DNA from: RGIG3040 sp964410675
GTDB lineage: Bacteria > Bacillota > Clostridia > Lachnospirales > Lachnospiraceae
Direction of reading: 5' to 3'
Assembly: GCA_964410675.1 (NCBI GenBank)
Contig: CAYPIB010000003.1
Location: forward strand, 1-64,000
Length of the DNA: 64,000 bases
In this document: in pieces, positions 17,122-25,443 of the stretch
How positions within the stretch are numbered: the stretch's first letter is position 1
Layout: every line of letters begins with the position of its first letter
The notes under the pieces: generated by a model
Seen by the model: only the letters and a program-made list of their open reading frames with translations
What the model was told of the DNA's origin: nothing
The model's database searches: none
Translations under genes and position numbers: made by a program

Positions 17122-18558
17122 CTATTGATAAGATAAAAAAGCGGGGATAATGACTAAGGTCATGACTACTCCAAGCATTATCATCATTGGTATAAGTAAT
17201 TTGGTTCCTGCCTCTTCTCCTAACCTTCTGCTTTGATTTTTTCTTTCTTCAAATGCTTCTTTTACTTCCTTTTCTAATAATTCAATCAGCTTTTTTCCAC
17301 CTCGTTTCTTATTCTGTATTAACAGTCCGCTGAATTTTATGTAATTTACTTCAGCACACCTTTTGCCAAATGCTTCATACGCTGCCTCTTCAATCATACC
17401 GCTTTCCATTTCATGAACAGTGACTAATAACTCCTCATATACGTGCTTTTTTGAGGCAACATTATTTAATTTCTGCTTGTAATCATATACCAGTCTGACA
17501 AGTGCTGCTTTGATTGGCATGCCTGCGCCGATTAATAATGTAAATTTACTGATAAATTCCGGATATTCCATTTGCAATTCCCTTTTTCGGTTATGAATCT
17601 GTTTTATTAACTCCTTATCCTTTGAGAGATACAAAAAGACTATCGTGACTATTAAAATTACTAATATTGTGCCAGCCGGATTTTCCTTTATTTCTTCATA
17701 GGTAACATCCATATTTTCTATTTCATCCGGCAGCTTTAAGTACTCAGATGTTCTTTGTTCCTTTTCATTTGCATTTATTATTTTAAGCAAAGAACGGATA
17801 AATAACTGCTCCTTTGTATATTCCTTTGGAACTACTAATATCGGAACTTCATATTCTTGTTTTAAATCATGATAAGAAAGCTTAATTGTCAGAGTTACTA
17901 TCTCCTCTTTTAAAAGCTCCTCGTTGTGTACCTTGCCATCATTACCAACAACTTCATCATTATTACTTTCAAACTGGATTTGAACTGGATATTTAGAAGA
18001 TTGATTTATGAAATGCAAATTAGACTGGACATTAGAAAGAGTCTCTTCACCCTCTGTAAGTTCGTTCATTACCTCGTCTTTTACTGCTTCAAACACCTCA
18101 CTTATTTCTTCTTTGGTATAATGCATTGGTGATACAAGAATCTCTACCTTTTCCTTGTACTGATTTGTAGATGCCGTTAAATTTAATACTTGCTCCTCGC
18201 TATGATAATCACTGCGCCTAAGCTCATTTCCGTTATATAGATAACGATTTTCTTTACTTTTTAAATCCAGAATTAATATGAATAACGTACCAACAAAAAA
18301 TACTGCTAGTAATAAAGTAATTTTTTGAGAATAAAATTCTTTAATTTTTTCTTGTTGCTTATCTTTTCCAAATAAAACTTTAATATTTTCACATACTTGT
18401 GCTGATAATATTTTATTTATTCCTTTAATATTCATAAGAAACGATGCTATTTGAGCAAAAGGTCTTAGCAGCCAAGATTGCATTATTGGAAACTTCTCTT
18501 TTCGGCTTTTTATAAATAAAATCAAATATAAGCTAAATACGATTAAAAATACGATCAA
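17122..18558 (-). CDS. tadC: TadC-like T2SS-F family platform protein
   Basis: A 478-residue inner-membrane platform protein. The C-terminal 160 residues are the GspF/TadC-type domain (YPEFISKFTLLIGAGMPIKAALVRL, ISFSGLLIQNKKRGGKKL region) with a final hydrophobic helix pair. Between the first membrane segments and this domain is a large extracytoplasmic insert (about 125-320) rich in Glu and Lys, which makes it longer than usual TadC. Translation most likely starts at TTG 18558, six bases after AAAGGAG, just behind the tadB stop; no ATG fits. Confidence 0.82.
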   Translation of the reverse strand: MIVFLIVFSLYLILFIKSRKEKFPIMQSWLLRPFAQIASFLMNIKGINKILSAQVCENIKVLFGKDKQQEKIKEFYSQKITLLLAVFFVGTLFILILDLKSKENRYLYNGNELRRSDYHSEEQVLNLTASTNQYKEKVEILVSPMHYTKEEISEVFEAVKDEVMNELTEGEETLSNVQSNLHFINQSSKYPVQIQFESNNDEVVGNDGKVHNEELLKEEIVTLTIKLSYHDLKQEYEVPILVVPKEYTKEQLFIRSLLKIINANEKEQRTSEYLKLPDEIENMDVTYEEIKENPAGTILVILIVTIVFLYLSKDKELIKQIHNRKRELQMEYPEFISKFTLLIGAGMPIKAALVRLVYDYKQKLNNVASKKHVYEELLVTVHEMESGMIEEAAYEAFGKRCAEVNYIKFSGLLIQNKKRGGKKLIELLEKEVKEAFEERKNQSRRLGEEAGTKLLIPMMIMLGVVMTLVIIPAFLSYQ

Positions 18559-18571
18559 TTCTTTCTCCTTT

Positions 18572-19336
18572 TTACACTTCAATGTCAATAATTTTCTTAC
18601 CAAGAAAATATGCAAAACCATACAGAAACAAGCAAATTGTCATAATCATAATTCCGGCAATATTGCCGTATAGAGAATGGAAAAATCCGGGCGAAGTAAT
18701 ACTGATATAAAACAGTATGAGCATTGGTACAAGATTCATAATTTTCTGTTCTAATTTTTTAGAAGCCAGCATTGTCTGTATTTCCCTTTTCACCTCGAGC
18801 TTTTCAGAAATAATAAGTACTGTACGCTGAATTATCTTATTTAAATCACCTCCACTTCTTTTTGCCACTGAAAATACCTCGGCAAAATCTTTAATTTCTT
18901 CCACTTGGCTGCGTTCTCCAAAATCAAGCAATAGCTTTTCCAGAACAAAATTGTTTTTTAATTGTCTCTTTAATAAAAGAAACTCTTTTACAATGACCTC
19001 CTCCTTTTCGTAAATCTGACATAAGTCCTTATGTGCTTCACAAAATGCATTTTCAATGGAATATCCTGCATTTAGAGAAGCAGATACTGCTAAAACAGCA
19101 TCCTTAAATTGTAAACCCAGCTTTTGTCTTTTGATTATTTCTCTTTCCTTATTTTGAAGCCTTCGGTAAACAATTAAAATTGGCGAAAGCGGAATCATAG
19201 CCCAGACGGAATGATAAAAAAGATAACTAATGCATCCAAGAAAAAGCAGACCCTTTAATAAATCAACCCACAAATCCTTTCTATCTTGTTTATTTTTAGC
19301 TGTATTGCCAGCATTTAAAATTCTTTTATAAATCAT
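18572..19336 (-). CDS. tadB: TadB-like T2SS-F family platform protein
   Basis: A 254-residue inner-membrane protein of the GspF/TadB family that forms, with TadC, the platform on which the CpaF ATPase drives pilin assembly. Two early hydrophobic segments (GLLFLGCISYLFYH, VWAMIPLSPILIVY) and one C-terminal pair (LVPMLILFYIS, IAGIMIMTICLFLYGF) flank the conserved helical domain with VSASLNAGYSIENAF and FSVAKRSGGDLNKIIQ. AAAGGAG precedes the ATG. CpaF is 56 bases upstream. Confidence 0.9.
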   Translation of the reverse strand: MIYKRILNAGNTAKNKQDRKDLWVDLLKGLLFLGCISYLFYHSVWAMIPLSPILIVYRRLQNKEREIIKRQKLGLQFKDAVLAVSASLNAGYSIENAFCEAHKDLCQIYEKEEVIVKEFLLLKRQLKNNFVLEKLLLDFGERSQVEEIKDFAEVFSVAKRSGGDLNKIIQRTVLIISEKLEVKREIQTMLASKKLEQKIMNLVPMLILFYISITSPGFFHSLYGNIAGIMIMTICLFLYGFAYFLGKKIIDIEV

Positions 19337-19392
19337 CCCTATGACTCTCCTTTAAGGAGCCGCTGCACCAATATTTTACTGCCACATATATG

Positions 19393-20607
19393 TTAAACAC
19401 CGGCAGTTATCTGTTTTTCCCGATGCATTAGTTCTCCTGTTTTAATTAATGTTCCATAAACCTTTTCTGTTTTATCTGTTTCTTCCTCGATAAATTCATA
19501 GATGGGTTTTGTTACGATATCACCGTCTTCACAGCCTATTACTTCTGCTATTTCCTGTACCTTTCTTGTGTGGTCCCTAAAACGTCCTAAATGAATAATA
19601 ATGTCAATCCCGGAAGCAATCTGTCTGCGAATGGCTTGTAAGGGCAGGTCTATTCCCATTAAAACCATTGTCTCTAATCGATAAAGCATATCTTTTGTGC
19701 TGTTGGCATGTCCTGTCGAAAGGCTGCCGTCATGTCCACTATTTAACGCTTGTATCATATCAATCGCCTCACCCCCTCTCACCTCCCCGACTATAATTCG
19801 ATCCGGCCGCATACGGAGGGCTGACTTAATCAGGTCACGAATCGATATTGCTTTACAGCCTTCAATGTTTGCATTTCTTGTTTCAAGCGAAACTATATTC
19901 TGAATATGCTTAAGCTGTAATTCAGCACTATCTTCAATTGTAATAATTCTTTCTGTTGCAGGAATAAATTCTGATAAGACATTAAGAAATGTTGTTTTGC
20001 CCGTTCCGGTACCGCCGCTTATAAATATGTTGTAACCGGCCTTTACGAGGCTATTCAAAAATCCGGCTGCCTCATCAGTAATTGCCCCAAGCGATATTAA
20101 GTCTCTCATTGTGAGCGGAGAATCAGGAAAACGTCTGATTGTTACAATTGGACCATTCAGTGCAACCGGCCGCATAACAACATTGACCCTTGCCCCATTG
20201 TCTAGTCTGGCATCAACAATCGGACTGCTTTCATTGACAACCCGGTTGGATTTAGCAACGATCTGCTGAATGACATCCTCTAATTTTTCCATTGATTCAA
20301 ATGTCTTTCCCCATAATGATATTTGACCACCCATTTCAATAAATATCTTATTCGGCCCATTAATCATGATTTCTGTTATTTCATTATTTTCAATCAACTC
20401 CTGTAATACATCAAGCTTACGGATTGAAAAAAATAACTCCTGTCTTAGTTTTTCCTTAACAGCAAGAGGCAGATAGCCGTACATGTTAGAGGATAAAATT
20501 TCTTCGTCTATAAGCGCTAAAATTTCATTATCAGAAGTTTCCTTGGAAAAGTTTATTTGCTCCATTAATGTTATTTTTATTTGTTTCTTAATTTCTTCAT
20601 ATTCCAT
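19393..20607 (-). CDS. cpaF: TadA/CpaF secretion ATPase
   Basis: The cytoplasmic hexameric ATPase that powers pilus assembly, 404 residues. An N-terminal domain is followed by the RecA-like core with Walker A GGTGTGKTT (198-206), the Asp box ITIEDSAEL, Walker B IIVGEVRGGE (271-280) and the His box GHDGSLSTGHANS, all intact. ATG 20607 is chosen over the upstream in-frame Met at 20643; it overlaps the last codons of the TadZ gene by 11 bases, indicating coupling. Confidence 0.97.
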   Translation of the reverse strand: MEYEEIKKQIKITLMEQINFSKETSDNEILALIDEEILSSNMYGYLPLAVKEKLRQELFFSIRKLDVLQELIENNEITEIMINGPNKIFIEMGGQISLWGKTFESMEKLEDVIQQIVAKSNRVVNESSPIVDARLDNGARVNVVMRPVALNGPIVTIRRFPDSPLTMRDLISLGAITDEAAGFLNSLVKAGYNIFISGGTGTGKTTFLNVLSEFIPATERIITIEDSAELQLKHIQNIVSLETRNANIEGCKAISIRDLIKSALRMRPDRIIVGEVRGGEAIDMIQALNSGHDGSLSTGHANSTKDMLYRLETMVLMGIDLPLQAIRRQIASGIDIIIHLGRFRDHTRKVQEIAEVIGCEDGDIVTKPIYEFIEEETDKTEKVYGTLIKTGELMHREKQITAGV

Positions 20608-21622
20608 TTTGTTCCGCCTGTCCATCAAATAAATTTGATTCACACAGTATTTTTTTTACAAACTCGGCCAACTGACTGTATGGAAGCTCCTCTATTTGTA
20701 CCGGCAGCTTCTTTAAGTAAGGAACCTCACATTTTTTGATTTTATTAATCAGATGTTCTTTTTTGACGAGCATCAGCATCTGCTCGTACTGCTCTATTTT
20801 TGCCATTGCAATTCCATCGGGCTTTGTAATCATGTAAATATGTCCGCATTTTTCGAGGATTGTAAATAAACCTCTGATACTGTCGGATAAATCCAAAATT
20901 ACAGTATCATAATCCAGATCCTCTTCTATTGCATTTAATAATGTGAGCCATTGACTGCACTCAATCTGCTCCAAATCCAGAAAGGAGACTGCCGGCGGTA
21001 TAAAATCCAAACCGCCTACATTTTCTGTCATACTCTTGAATTTATAGATAAATCTTTCTCTATCGTCTTTTAAAAAGTACATTAAATCCATAAAATCATG
21101 AGCAAATACCCCTGCCATAGTTCGAAATCCTGAAAAGTTCTCAAAGTTTAAATATAAGCATTTGCTTTTCTTGGCAAAAATCTGGCCCATCGTCAATGAA
21201 AATGACGTTTGCAAACATCTTTTTACCGGTGAATAAACTCCGATAAATTGAGTCTTGCTGTTACCCTTCTTAACAAGCGGCTGAATAATACATTTATCCT
21301 GGTTCGTATACAGCCCTAATAATGCCTTTAATATTTGGGGGGCTGACTGATACTTAAAAATAAAGTCTCGTTCTTGATTTATATAATTAACTTCTTCACT
21401 TAAAATAATAATTTGTGCGGCTGCTACTTCAGAAACGTAATCAAGCATTTCCTCACCAAGCAGTAAAATTTCAATATGATGTGTTTCTCCATATGCCTTT
21501 AATTTTTGAATATCATCAAAGGGTATTGCAGGAAATGAGAACACACCTTTTTTATTTAAGAAATCCGCAAGGCGGCTGACATAATTTCTTTCTAAAGCAC
21601 AGACTGCTAAAATATTGTCCAT
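20597..21622 (-). CDS. tadZ: TadZ/CpaE-like polar localisation protein
   Basis: A 341-residue protein with an N-terminal receiver-like domain (1-115) and a C-terminal ParA/MinD-like ATPase fold. TadZ/CpaE proteins place the Tad apparatus in the cell. Here the P-loop is degenerate: GVYSPVKRCLQTSFSLT has Leu-Gln where the Gly-Lys of a Walker A would be, so ATP binding may be lost or altered, as in several TadZ proteins. The acidic strand DYDTVILDLSDS is present. The gene overlaps the peptidase gene by 16 bases and CpaF by 11. Confidence 0.85.
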   Translation of the reverse strand: MDNILAVCALERNYVSRLADFLNKKGVFSFPAIPFDDIQKLKAYGETHHIEILLLGEEMLDYVSEVAAAQIIILSEEVNYINQERDFIFKYQSAPQILKALLGLYTNQDKCIIQPLVKKGNSKTQFIGVYSPVKRCLQTSFSLTMGQIFAKKSKCLYLNFENFSGFRTMAGVFAHDFMDLMYFLKDDRERFIYKFKSMTENVGGLDFIPPAVSFLDLEQIECSQWLTLLNAIEEDLDYDTVILDLSDSIRGLFTILEKCGHIYMITKPDGIAMAKIEQYEQMLMLVKKEHLINKIKKCEVPYLKKLPVQIEELPYSQLAEFVKKILCESNLFDGQAEQNGI

Positions 21623-22134
21623 ATAAGCCCTCCAAACTTATGATTAATAATAAAACCTAGTAAAATTGGGATTGTAAAATGAATGACCGATTTTTTATCG
21701 AAATTTTCACTATGATAAGTGTAAAACCATCGGTCCTTGATAAGATTTTCTTTTAGATAAGTATAAAGATAAGTATAGCGTTGATAAAAATTTTGATAAA
21801 AAAGCATTTTGATAAGCGAGAATACTGCGCCTATTATTAATGCAATAATAATACACATAAAGGCATGGGTAAATCCAATAAAAAATGTTAAAACGCCTAG
21901 AAGCTTTACGTCTCCTGCACCGATTGCCCGGACCGCAAAAAATGGGATGAGCAAAAGTATAACTAAACACATATGAAAAAAATATTGCAATGCAGCAAAG
22001 GGATTTTCCTGCCAAAGATGCAGCGCAAGGCTTATGAAAAAGCCTGCCAAAATATAATAATTTTTAATACGGCCACAGTATAAATCCATACCGACGGCAA
22101 TAATTAAAAATGGATACACAAAAAATTCTGTCAC
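21607..22134 (-). CDS. cpaA: CpaA/TadV A24 prepilin peptidase
   Basis: The aspartic membrane peptidase that removes the leader of Flp-type prepilins. It has 175 residues, about five or six hydrophobic helices, catalytic Asp17 (AVGMDLYCGRIKN) and Asp75 in the GAGDVK motif. Translation starts at GTG after AAAGGAGG. It is the first gene of the Tad unit; a sigma-A-type promoter lies about 70 bases upstream. Its C-terminal cytoplasmic loop (YQRYTYLYTYLKENLIKD) is longer than in the small A24 gene downstream. Confidence 0.92.
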   Translation of the reverse strand: MTEFFVYPFLIIAVGMDLYCGRIKNYYILAGFFISLALHLWQENPFAALQYFFHMCLVILLLIPFFAVRAIGAGDVKLLGVLTFFIGFTHAFMCIIIALIIGAVFSLIKMLFYQNFYQRYTYLYTYLKENLIKDRWFYTYHSENFDKKSVIHFTIPILLGFIINHKFGGLIWTIF

Positions 22135-22171
22135 ATTTCCTCCTTTATTATTTTATTCTAAATGGAATGCT

Positions 22172-22184
22172 TGTCCGAAGCGGA
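22172..22184 (-). promoter_or_regulatory. Small leader hairpin in the Tad 5' region
   Basis: GTCCG-AAG-CGGAC forms a five-pair stem between the promoter at 22210-22238 and the cpaA start. The same hairpin occurs in the right repeat copy just after 23036. It has no T tract, so it is unlikely to be a terminator. Confidence 0.35.
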
Positions 22185-22209
22185 CGGTAGGATTAGATTT
22201 GATATGTGG

Positions 22210-22238
22210 ATTATAAAGCAAAAAACAGTCACTGTCTA
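22210..22238 (-). promoter_or_regulatory. Likely promoter of the Tad operon
   Basis: On the minus strand, TAGACA (22233-22238), a 17-base spacer and TATAAT (22210-22215) upstream of cpaA. The corresponding positions in the right repeat copy read TGGACA and a degraded -10. Confidence 0.65.
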
Positions 22239-22286
22239 GACTATTTTCATAATTTCTTAATCTTTGTGAAACTTTACTAATAGTTT

Positions 22287-22385
22287 ATAAAAATGTTGCG
22301 GCAAATAGCAGGCAAACCCTTCCAATTCCTAGTATTGCGCTTGTCAATACAGTGGCGGATTAATACCTGCCGCAAGTAAAATTCC
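22287..22385 (-). pseudogene. bofA C-terminal remnant
   Basis: Read on the minus strand, it encodes about 30 residues close to the end of the intact BofA-like protein at 23120: AAGINP, then after a one-base deletion TVLTSAILGI and VCLLFA, followed by a stop. The intact gene has VGINPLTVLTSAILGI and PGVCLLYAVAFI at the same positions. The 5' two-thirds of the gene are missing; the remnant stops where the 3' end of the neighbouring gene begins. Both truncation and frameshift mark it as non-functional. Confidence 0.75.
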
Positions 22386-22406
22386 AATGTTAAAAGTTGA
22401 CTTCCC

Positions 22407-22913
22407 TTATAAACCAAGATTGGCTTTTCTTGAAAAAAAGCGTTCTTTCATAATAGTCACGATAGTTAAAATCGAAATAATCATAATCCAAACATCAGCC
22501 ACAAGAGATACTGTTTCACCATAGCTGATTTCTTTTATACGTGTAACATGAATGGCTGCACACAAAAGTATATAAGCACCGTAAACAATAGCGGCCGGCA
22601 GTCTAAAATTTTTCTGTTTCAAAGATAAAACTGCAAGTGAACCCATGCTTAAATTTGCAAATCCCAATTCCTGTATAACAACAAAATCACTCATATTCAC
22701 ATTCAAAAGATTTGCTGTATATGCTGGATTAAATATCTGCATAAAACCTGCTGTAACAGCTGAAATACCAATTGCCCAAAAAGTAAACCATTTGCAGAAA
22801 ACCTCTAATTTATTGCAATTGATTTTTTTCTGTTTCGAGTAAAAATATTCAAACAGAACAAATATAAGCGGCACAATTAAAATGATAGAAATTTTGTAAA
22901 GAGTATGAAACAT
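22407..22913 (-). CDS. Four-helix membrane protein, DUF6790-like
   Basis: A 168-residue integral membrane protein with four hydrophobic segments: near the N-terminus, WFTFWAIGISAVTAGFMQIF, AAIVYGAYILLCAAIHV, and LVADVWIMIISILTIVTI. The FNPAYTA motif after the second helix and an ELGFANLSMGSLAVL stretch resemble DUF6790 proteins, whose function is unknown. ATG 22913 is preferred (AAAGGGG five bases before it). It is monocistronic and sits between two imperfect direct copies of a bofA-derived segment, suggesting it arrived or was rearranged by duplication. Confidence 0.65.
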   Translation of the reverse strand: MFHTLYKISIILIVPLIFVLFEYFYSKQKKINCNKLEVFCKWFTFWAIGISAVTAGFMQIFNPAYTANLLNVNMSDFVVIQELGFANLSMGSLAVLSLKQKNFRLPAAIVYGAYILLCAAIHVTRIKEISYGETVSLVADVWIMIISILTIVTIMKERFFSRKANLGL

Positions 22914-23008
22914 AATGACCCCTTTCATTAAAAGAATTTTAATAAATTATATCAAAATAAAGTTTAAAAATAAAGTACTTTTTTAATATAATTCATTTAA
23001 TTTTTCAA

Positions 23009-23215
23009 CTTTATTATTTTATTTTACATGAAATGCTTGTCCGAAGCGGACGATAGGATTAAATTTTAGATGTAGATTAAAATCAAAGAATAGTCCCTGT
23101 CCAGACCCTTTTTAACGCATTAGATAAATGCTACCGCATACAGCAGACAAACCCCCGGAATACCTAGTATTGCGCTTGTCAAAACAGTAAGCGGATTAAT
23201 GCCTACCATAAGTGG
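23009..23215 (-). repeat. Right copy of the duplicated bofA-flank segment
   Basis: The partner of 22143-22385. It comprises the 3' third of the intact bofA gene plus its downstream flank with the GTCCG/CGGAC hairpin, and leads into the gene at 22407-22913. Confidence 0.75.
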
Positions 23216-23389
23216 CACCCCCCATGCTATAAGCAGACTATTGACTCCATAAATTAAAAATCCGCCCGCTGCTCCTCTAGTTACAAAACGGATAATTGCA
23301 GTTAACTTATTTCTAAAAAACAGAATAATGAGTACAAGAAGACAAATGAAAATAATTAAGCAGATACCCCATATTTCATCAAATTTCAT
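23120..23389 (-). CDS. bofA: BofA-like pro-sigma-K processing inhibitor
   Basis: An 89-residue membrane protein with two hydrophobic segments and the conserved C-terminal block VGINPLTVLTSAILGIPGVCLLYA. In Bacillus BofA holds the SpoIVFB protease inactive until the mother cell receives a forespore signal; Clostridia keep BofA homologues with less clear roles. It supports a spore-forming lineage. ATG 23389 has AGGGAG at workable spacing; ATG 23398 is one base from it and is unlikely. In Bacillus bofA lies next to yaaL; here a yaaL homologue diverges from it across 145 bases. Confidence 0.85.
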   Translation of the reverse strand: MKFDEIWGICLIIFICLLVLIILFFRNKLTAIIRFVTRGAAGGFLIYGVNSLLIAWGVPLMVGINPLTVLTSAILGIPGVCLLYAVAFI

Positions 23390-23534
23390 TCTAAACATTC
23401 TCCCTATTTAATCTATGTATTTAAATATATGAGTACAGACTCTTAATATACCAAATAATGAATAAATTTGGAAAAGTTGACTATAATTACTAGAAAGAGA
23501 AAATCTGGAATTTCACATAATAAAGGAGGTTCAA

Positions 23535-23822
23535 ATGACTCATATTTTTTATCGACCGGCAAAAAATAAAGAAAGAATTCAATTACTGGAGGATATAGAT
23601 AAAACGAAATTTGCATTAAAATGTGCATACGATAACTTTGATAATGTTATTGATCCCGATTTAATAGATTGTTATATTTATGAAGTTAATTCCAGCCTGA
23701 AACGCTATAAGTATTTATTAGAACAGGCAGCAAAGTTAGACATGCTGCCTGTCAATTCCCAAAAAAAGGACAAAGTAGACGAACTATATGAAGAAGCCTC
23801 GGCTTTCACCAGTCTCATTTAA
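23535..23822 (+). CDS. yaaL: YaaL-like DUF2508 protein
   Basis: A 95-residue, mostly helical soluble protein matching DUF2508 (YaaL): NKERIQLLEDIDKTKFALK, DNVIDPDLIDCYIYEVNSS and RYKYLLEQAAKLD. Function is unknown; the gene is classically found between recR and bofA in Firmicutes, and recR is not in the window. AAAGGAGG lies six bases before the ATG. Its last 39 bases overlap the end of fliS on the other strand, an unusual convergent overlap without a terminator. Confidence 0.87.
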   Translation: MTHIFYRPAKNKERIQLLEDIDKTKFALKCAYDNFDNVIDPDLIDCYIYEVNSSLKRYKYLLEQAAKLDMLPVNSQKKDKVDELYEEASAFTSLI

Positions 23823-24260
23823 GTTTTCTACTAAATCATCCTTACCATATGTAAGACCAGCGGAAATGGTCTGTGCATTTTTCATTAAGGGTTGGGAGGT
23901 ATCCTGGCGGCTTACCTCCTCAAAGGCTTCTTTCAGCTCATCCATCACTCTAAGAGCATTGTCAAGATACTCTAGTTCTACGCGCGTAAAAGCTTTCGTC
24001 AATTGTTCGCTTACATAAATATAAAGCTGTAAAATTGAATTTGCCACATTATGATTATAATCGAGTGATGACTTTAACTCCAATAGGCACTCCCTTGCTT
24101 TTCTGATGCTGTCTCTAAACTCTTTTGTATTATTGTCATTGTAATATTCTTTGGCCTCTGTTATATATTCAGAAAACATCTCATACACAAGAACTGTCAT
24201 CTGTGTCCCGTTAGCCTGTGAGATTCTTAATGTAAACTCTTGCTTGCGCTTTGAATTCAT
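23784..24260 (-). CDS. fliS: FliS flagellin export chaperone
   Basis: A cytoplasmic helical chaperone that binds the C-terminus of unassembled flagellin and delivers it to the export gate. It has 158 residues with the family opening RISQANGTQMTVLVYEMFSEY, the central LLELKSSLDYNHNVA, and NSILQLYIYVSEQLTKA. It follows the flagellin gene by 38 bases and is probably co-transcribed. The C-terminal 13 codons overlap the yaaL gene tail by tail. Confidence 0.87.
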   Translation of the reverse strand: MNSKRKQEFTLRISQANGTQMTVLVYEMFSEYITEAKEYYNDNNTKEFRDSIRKARECLLELKSSLDYNHNVANSILQLYIYVSEQLTKAFTRVELEYLDNALRVMDELKEAFEEVSRQDTSQPLMKNAQTISAGLTYGKDDLVENLNETGESRGFFI

Positions 24261-24298
24261 CTATCTTTACCTGCTTTCCTTATAAAATAGGACTGTTA

Positions 24299-25423
24299 TT
24301 ATTGTAAAAGCTGTAAAATCTGCTGTGGCATCTGATTAGCCTGTGACAGCATGGAAGTACCTGCCTGAGTCAATACTTGCAGCTTAGTATATTCTGTCAT
24401 CTCCGAAGCCATATCCACGTCTATAATACGGGAATATGCCGTTGTAACACTTTCGCTGCTCACATCGAGACTTGCACCCGTATGCTCAAATCGATTTTGA
24501 TAGGCACCAAGCCTTGAGCGTACATCTGAAATATAAGAGTTAGCTTTAGTTAACTGATCAATAGCTTCCTGTGCACCTTGCTCCGTTGACAAATCAAGCT
24601 TATCTATTCCCATATTTTTGAGGGAAACCTCCGGAATTCTAATACTGATTACCTGACCTTCATTTGCGCCGACCTGAAATCTCATCGCACCGATGCCGGA
24701 AAGATCAAGAGAAATATCTGTTCCTGATGCTGTAAAGGTACTCTGATCAATTGCAATCCTCACTTCATTTTGAGCATCCTGAATCGTTAACGTATTCCCT
24801 TCTATTTTGAATGTAGAACCGGCATTAAAACGCATAAATTCATCTCCTGCTGCCGGAACTCCAAAATTAACAGTAGTAGCATTGGTTAAATTTCCGTCTG
24901 CATCAAAAGCGGGAGTAATTGCCAGTTTATACTCACCCTGCATAACCTTATCGGAATAATATTCTATTTTGGCACCCTTGGCACTGGAATAACCCTTAAG
25001 ATCACACTCACCGTTTAAAAGCTTACGGCCGTTAAAGTCTGTTGATGATGCAACACGTTCCATCTCTTCCTTTAACTGTCCAATTTCTTCCTGAACCATT
25101 TTCCTGTCATCATCTGTAATTGAACCGGTTGCAGCTTTTATAGAAAGCTCACTCATTCTCTGTATCATTTCCTGCATTTCAGCCAGCGCACCCTCTGCTG
25201 TCTGAACAACCGAAATACCATTATCCGTATTTTGACTTGCTGTATCAAGACCTTTTATTTGTGCGTTCATTCGTCTTGCAATTGCCAGTCCGGAAGGATT
25301 ATCCTTTGCCTGATTAATTTTATAGCCGGAAGATAACCGTTCTGTTGATGTTGATAATCGTTTTTCATTTAAACCTAATGTTTTCTGCGCAAGCATGGCC
25401 TGTGCGTTATAATTAATTCTCAT
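24299..25423 (-). CDS. hag: Flagellin
   Basis: The filament subunit, 374 residues. The N-terminal D0/D1 region is conserved (MRINYNAQAMLAQ, LSTSTERLSSGYKINQA, KDNPSGLAIARRMNAQIKGL), as is the C-terminal D1/D0 (LGAYQNRFEHT, AYSRIIDVDMASEM, MLSQANQMPQQILQLLQ). The central variable domain is short. The Arg and Leu of the IQRMSEL segment match those used for TLR5 recognition in other flagellins. AAAGGAAC precedes the ATG. It lies 20 bases downstream of the 1033-residue gene and likely shares its sigma-28-type promoter. Confidence 0.96.
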   Translation of the reverse strand: MRINYNAQAMLAQKTLGLNEKRLSTSTERLSSGYKINQAKDNPSGLAIARRMNAQIKGLDTASQNTDNGISVVQTAEGALAEMQEMIQRMSELSIKAATGSITDDDRKMVQEEIGQLKEEMERVASSTDFNGRKLLNGECDLKGYSSAKGAKIEYYSDKVMQGEYKLAITPAFDADGNLTNATTVNFGVPAAGDEFMRFNAGSTFKIEGNTLTIQDAQNEVRIAIDQSTFTASGTDISLDLSGIGAMRFQVGANEGQVISIRIPEVSLKNMGIDKLDLSTEQGAQEAIDQLTKANSYISDVRSRLGAYQNRFEHTGASLDVSSESVTTAYSRIIDVDMASEMTEYTKLQVLTQAGTSMLSQANQMPQQILQLLQ

Positions 25424-25443
25424 ATTGCTTCGTTCCTTTCTTT

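Larger units (their letters stand above)
22143..22385 (-). repeat. Left copy of a duplicated bofA-flank segment
   Basis: This stretch matches 23009-23215 along most of its length, in the same orientation: a shared start CTTTATTATTTTATT, the block TGCTTGTCCGAAGCGGACG, and a block coding for the end of BofA (TAGTATTGCGCTTGTCAA). The two copies flank the gene at 22407-22913. The left copy contains an extra stretch between the leader part and the bofA remnant. Confidence 0.75.

Noticed and set aside
20597..21622. Active MinD/ParA ATPase in TadZ
   Set aside because: The P-loop has Leu-Gln instead of Gly-Lys in the Walker A position, so ATPase activity is not claimed.
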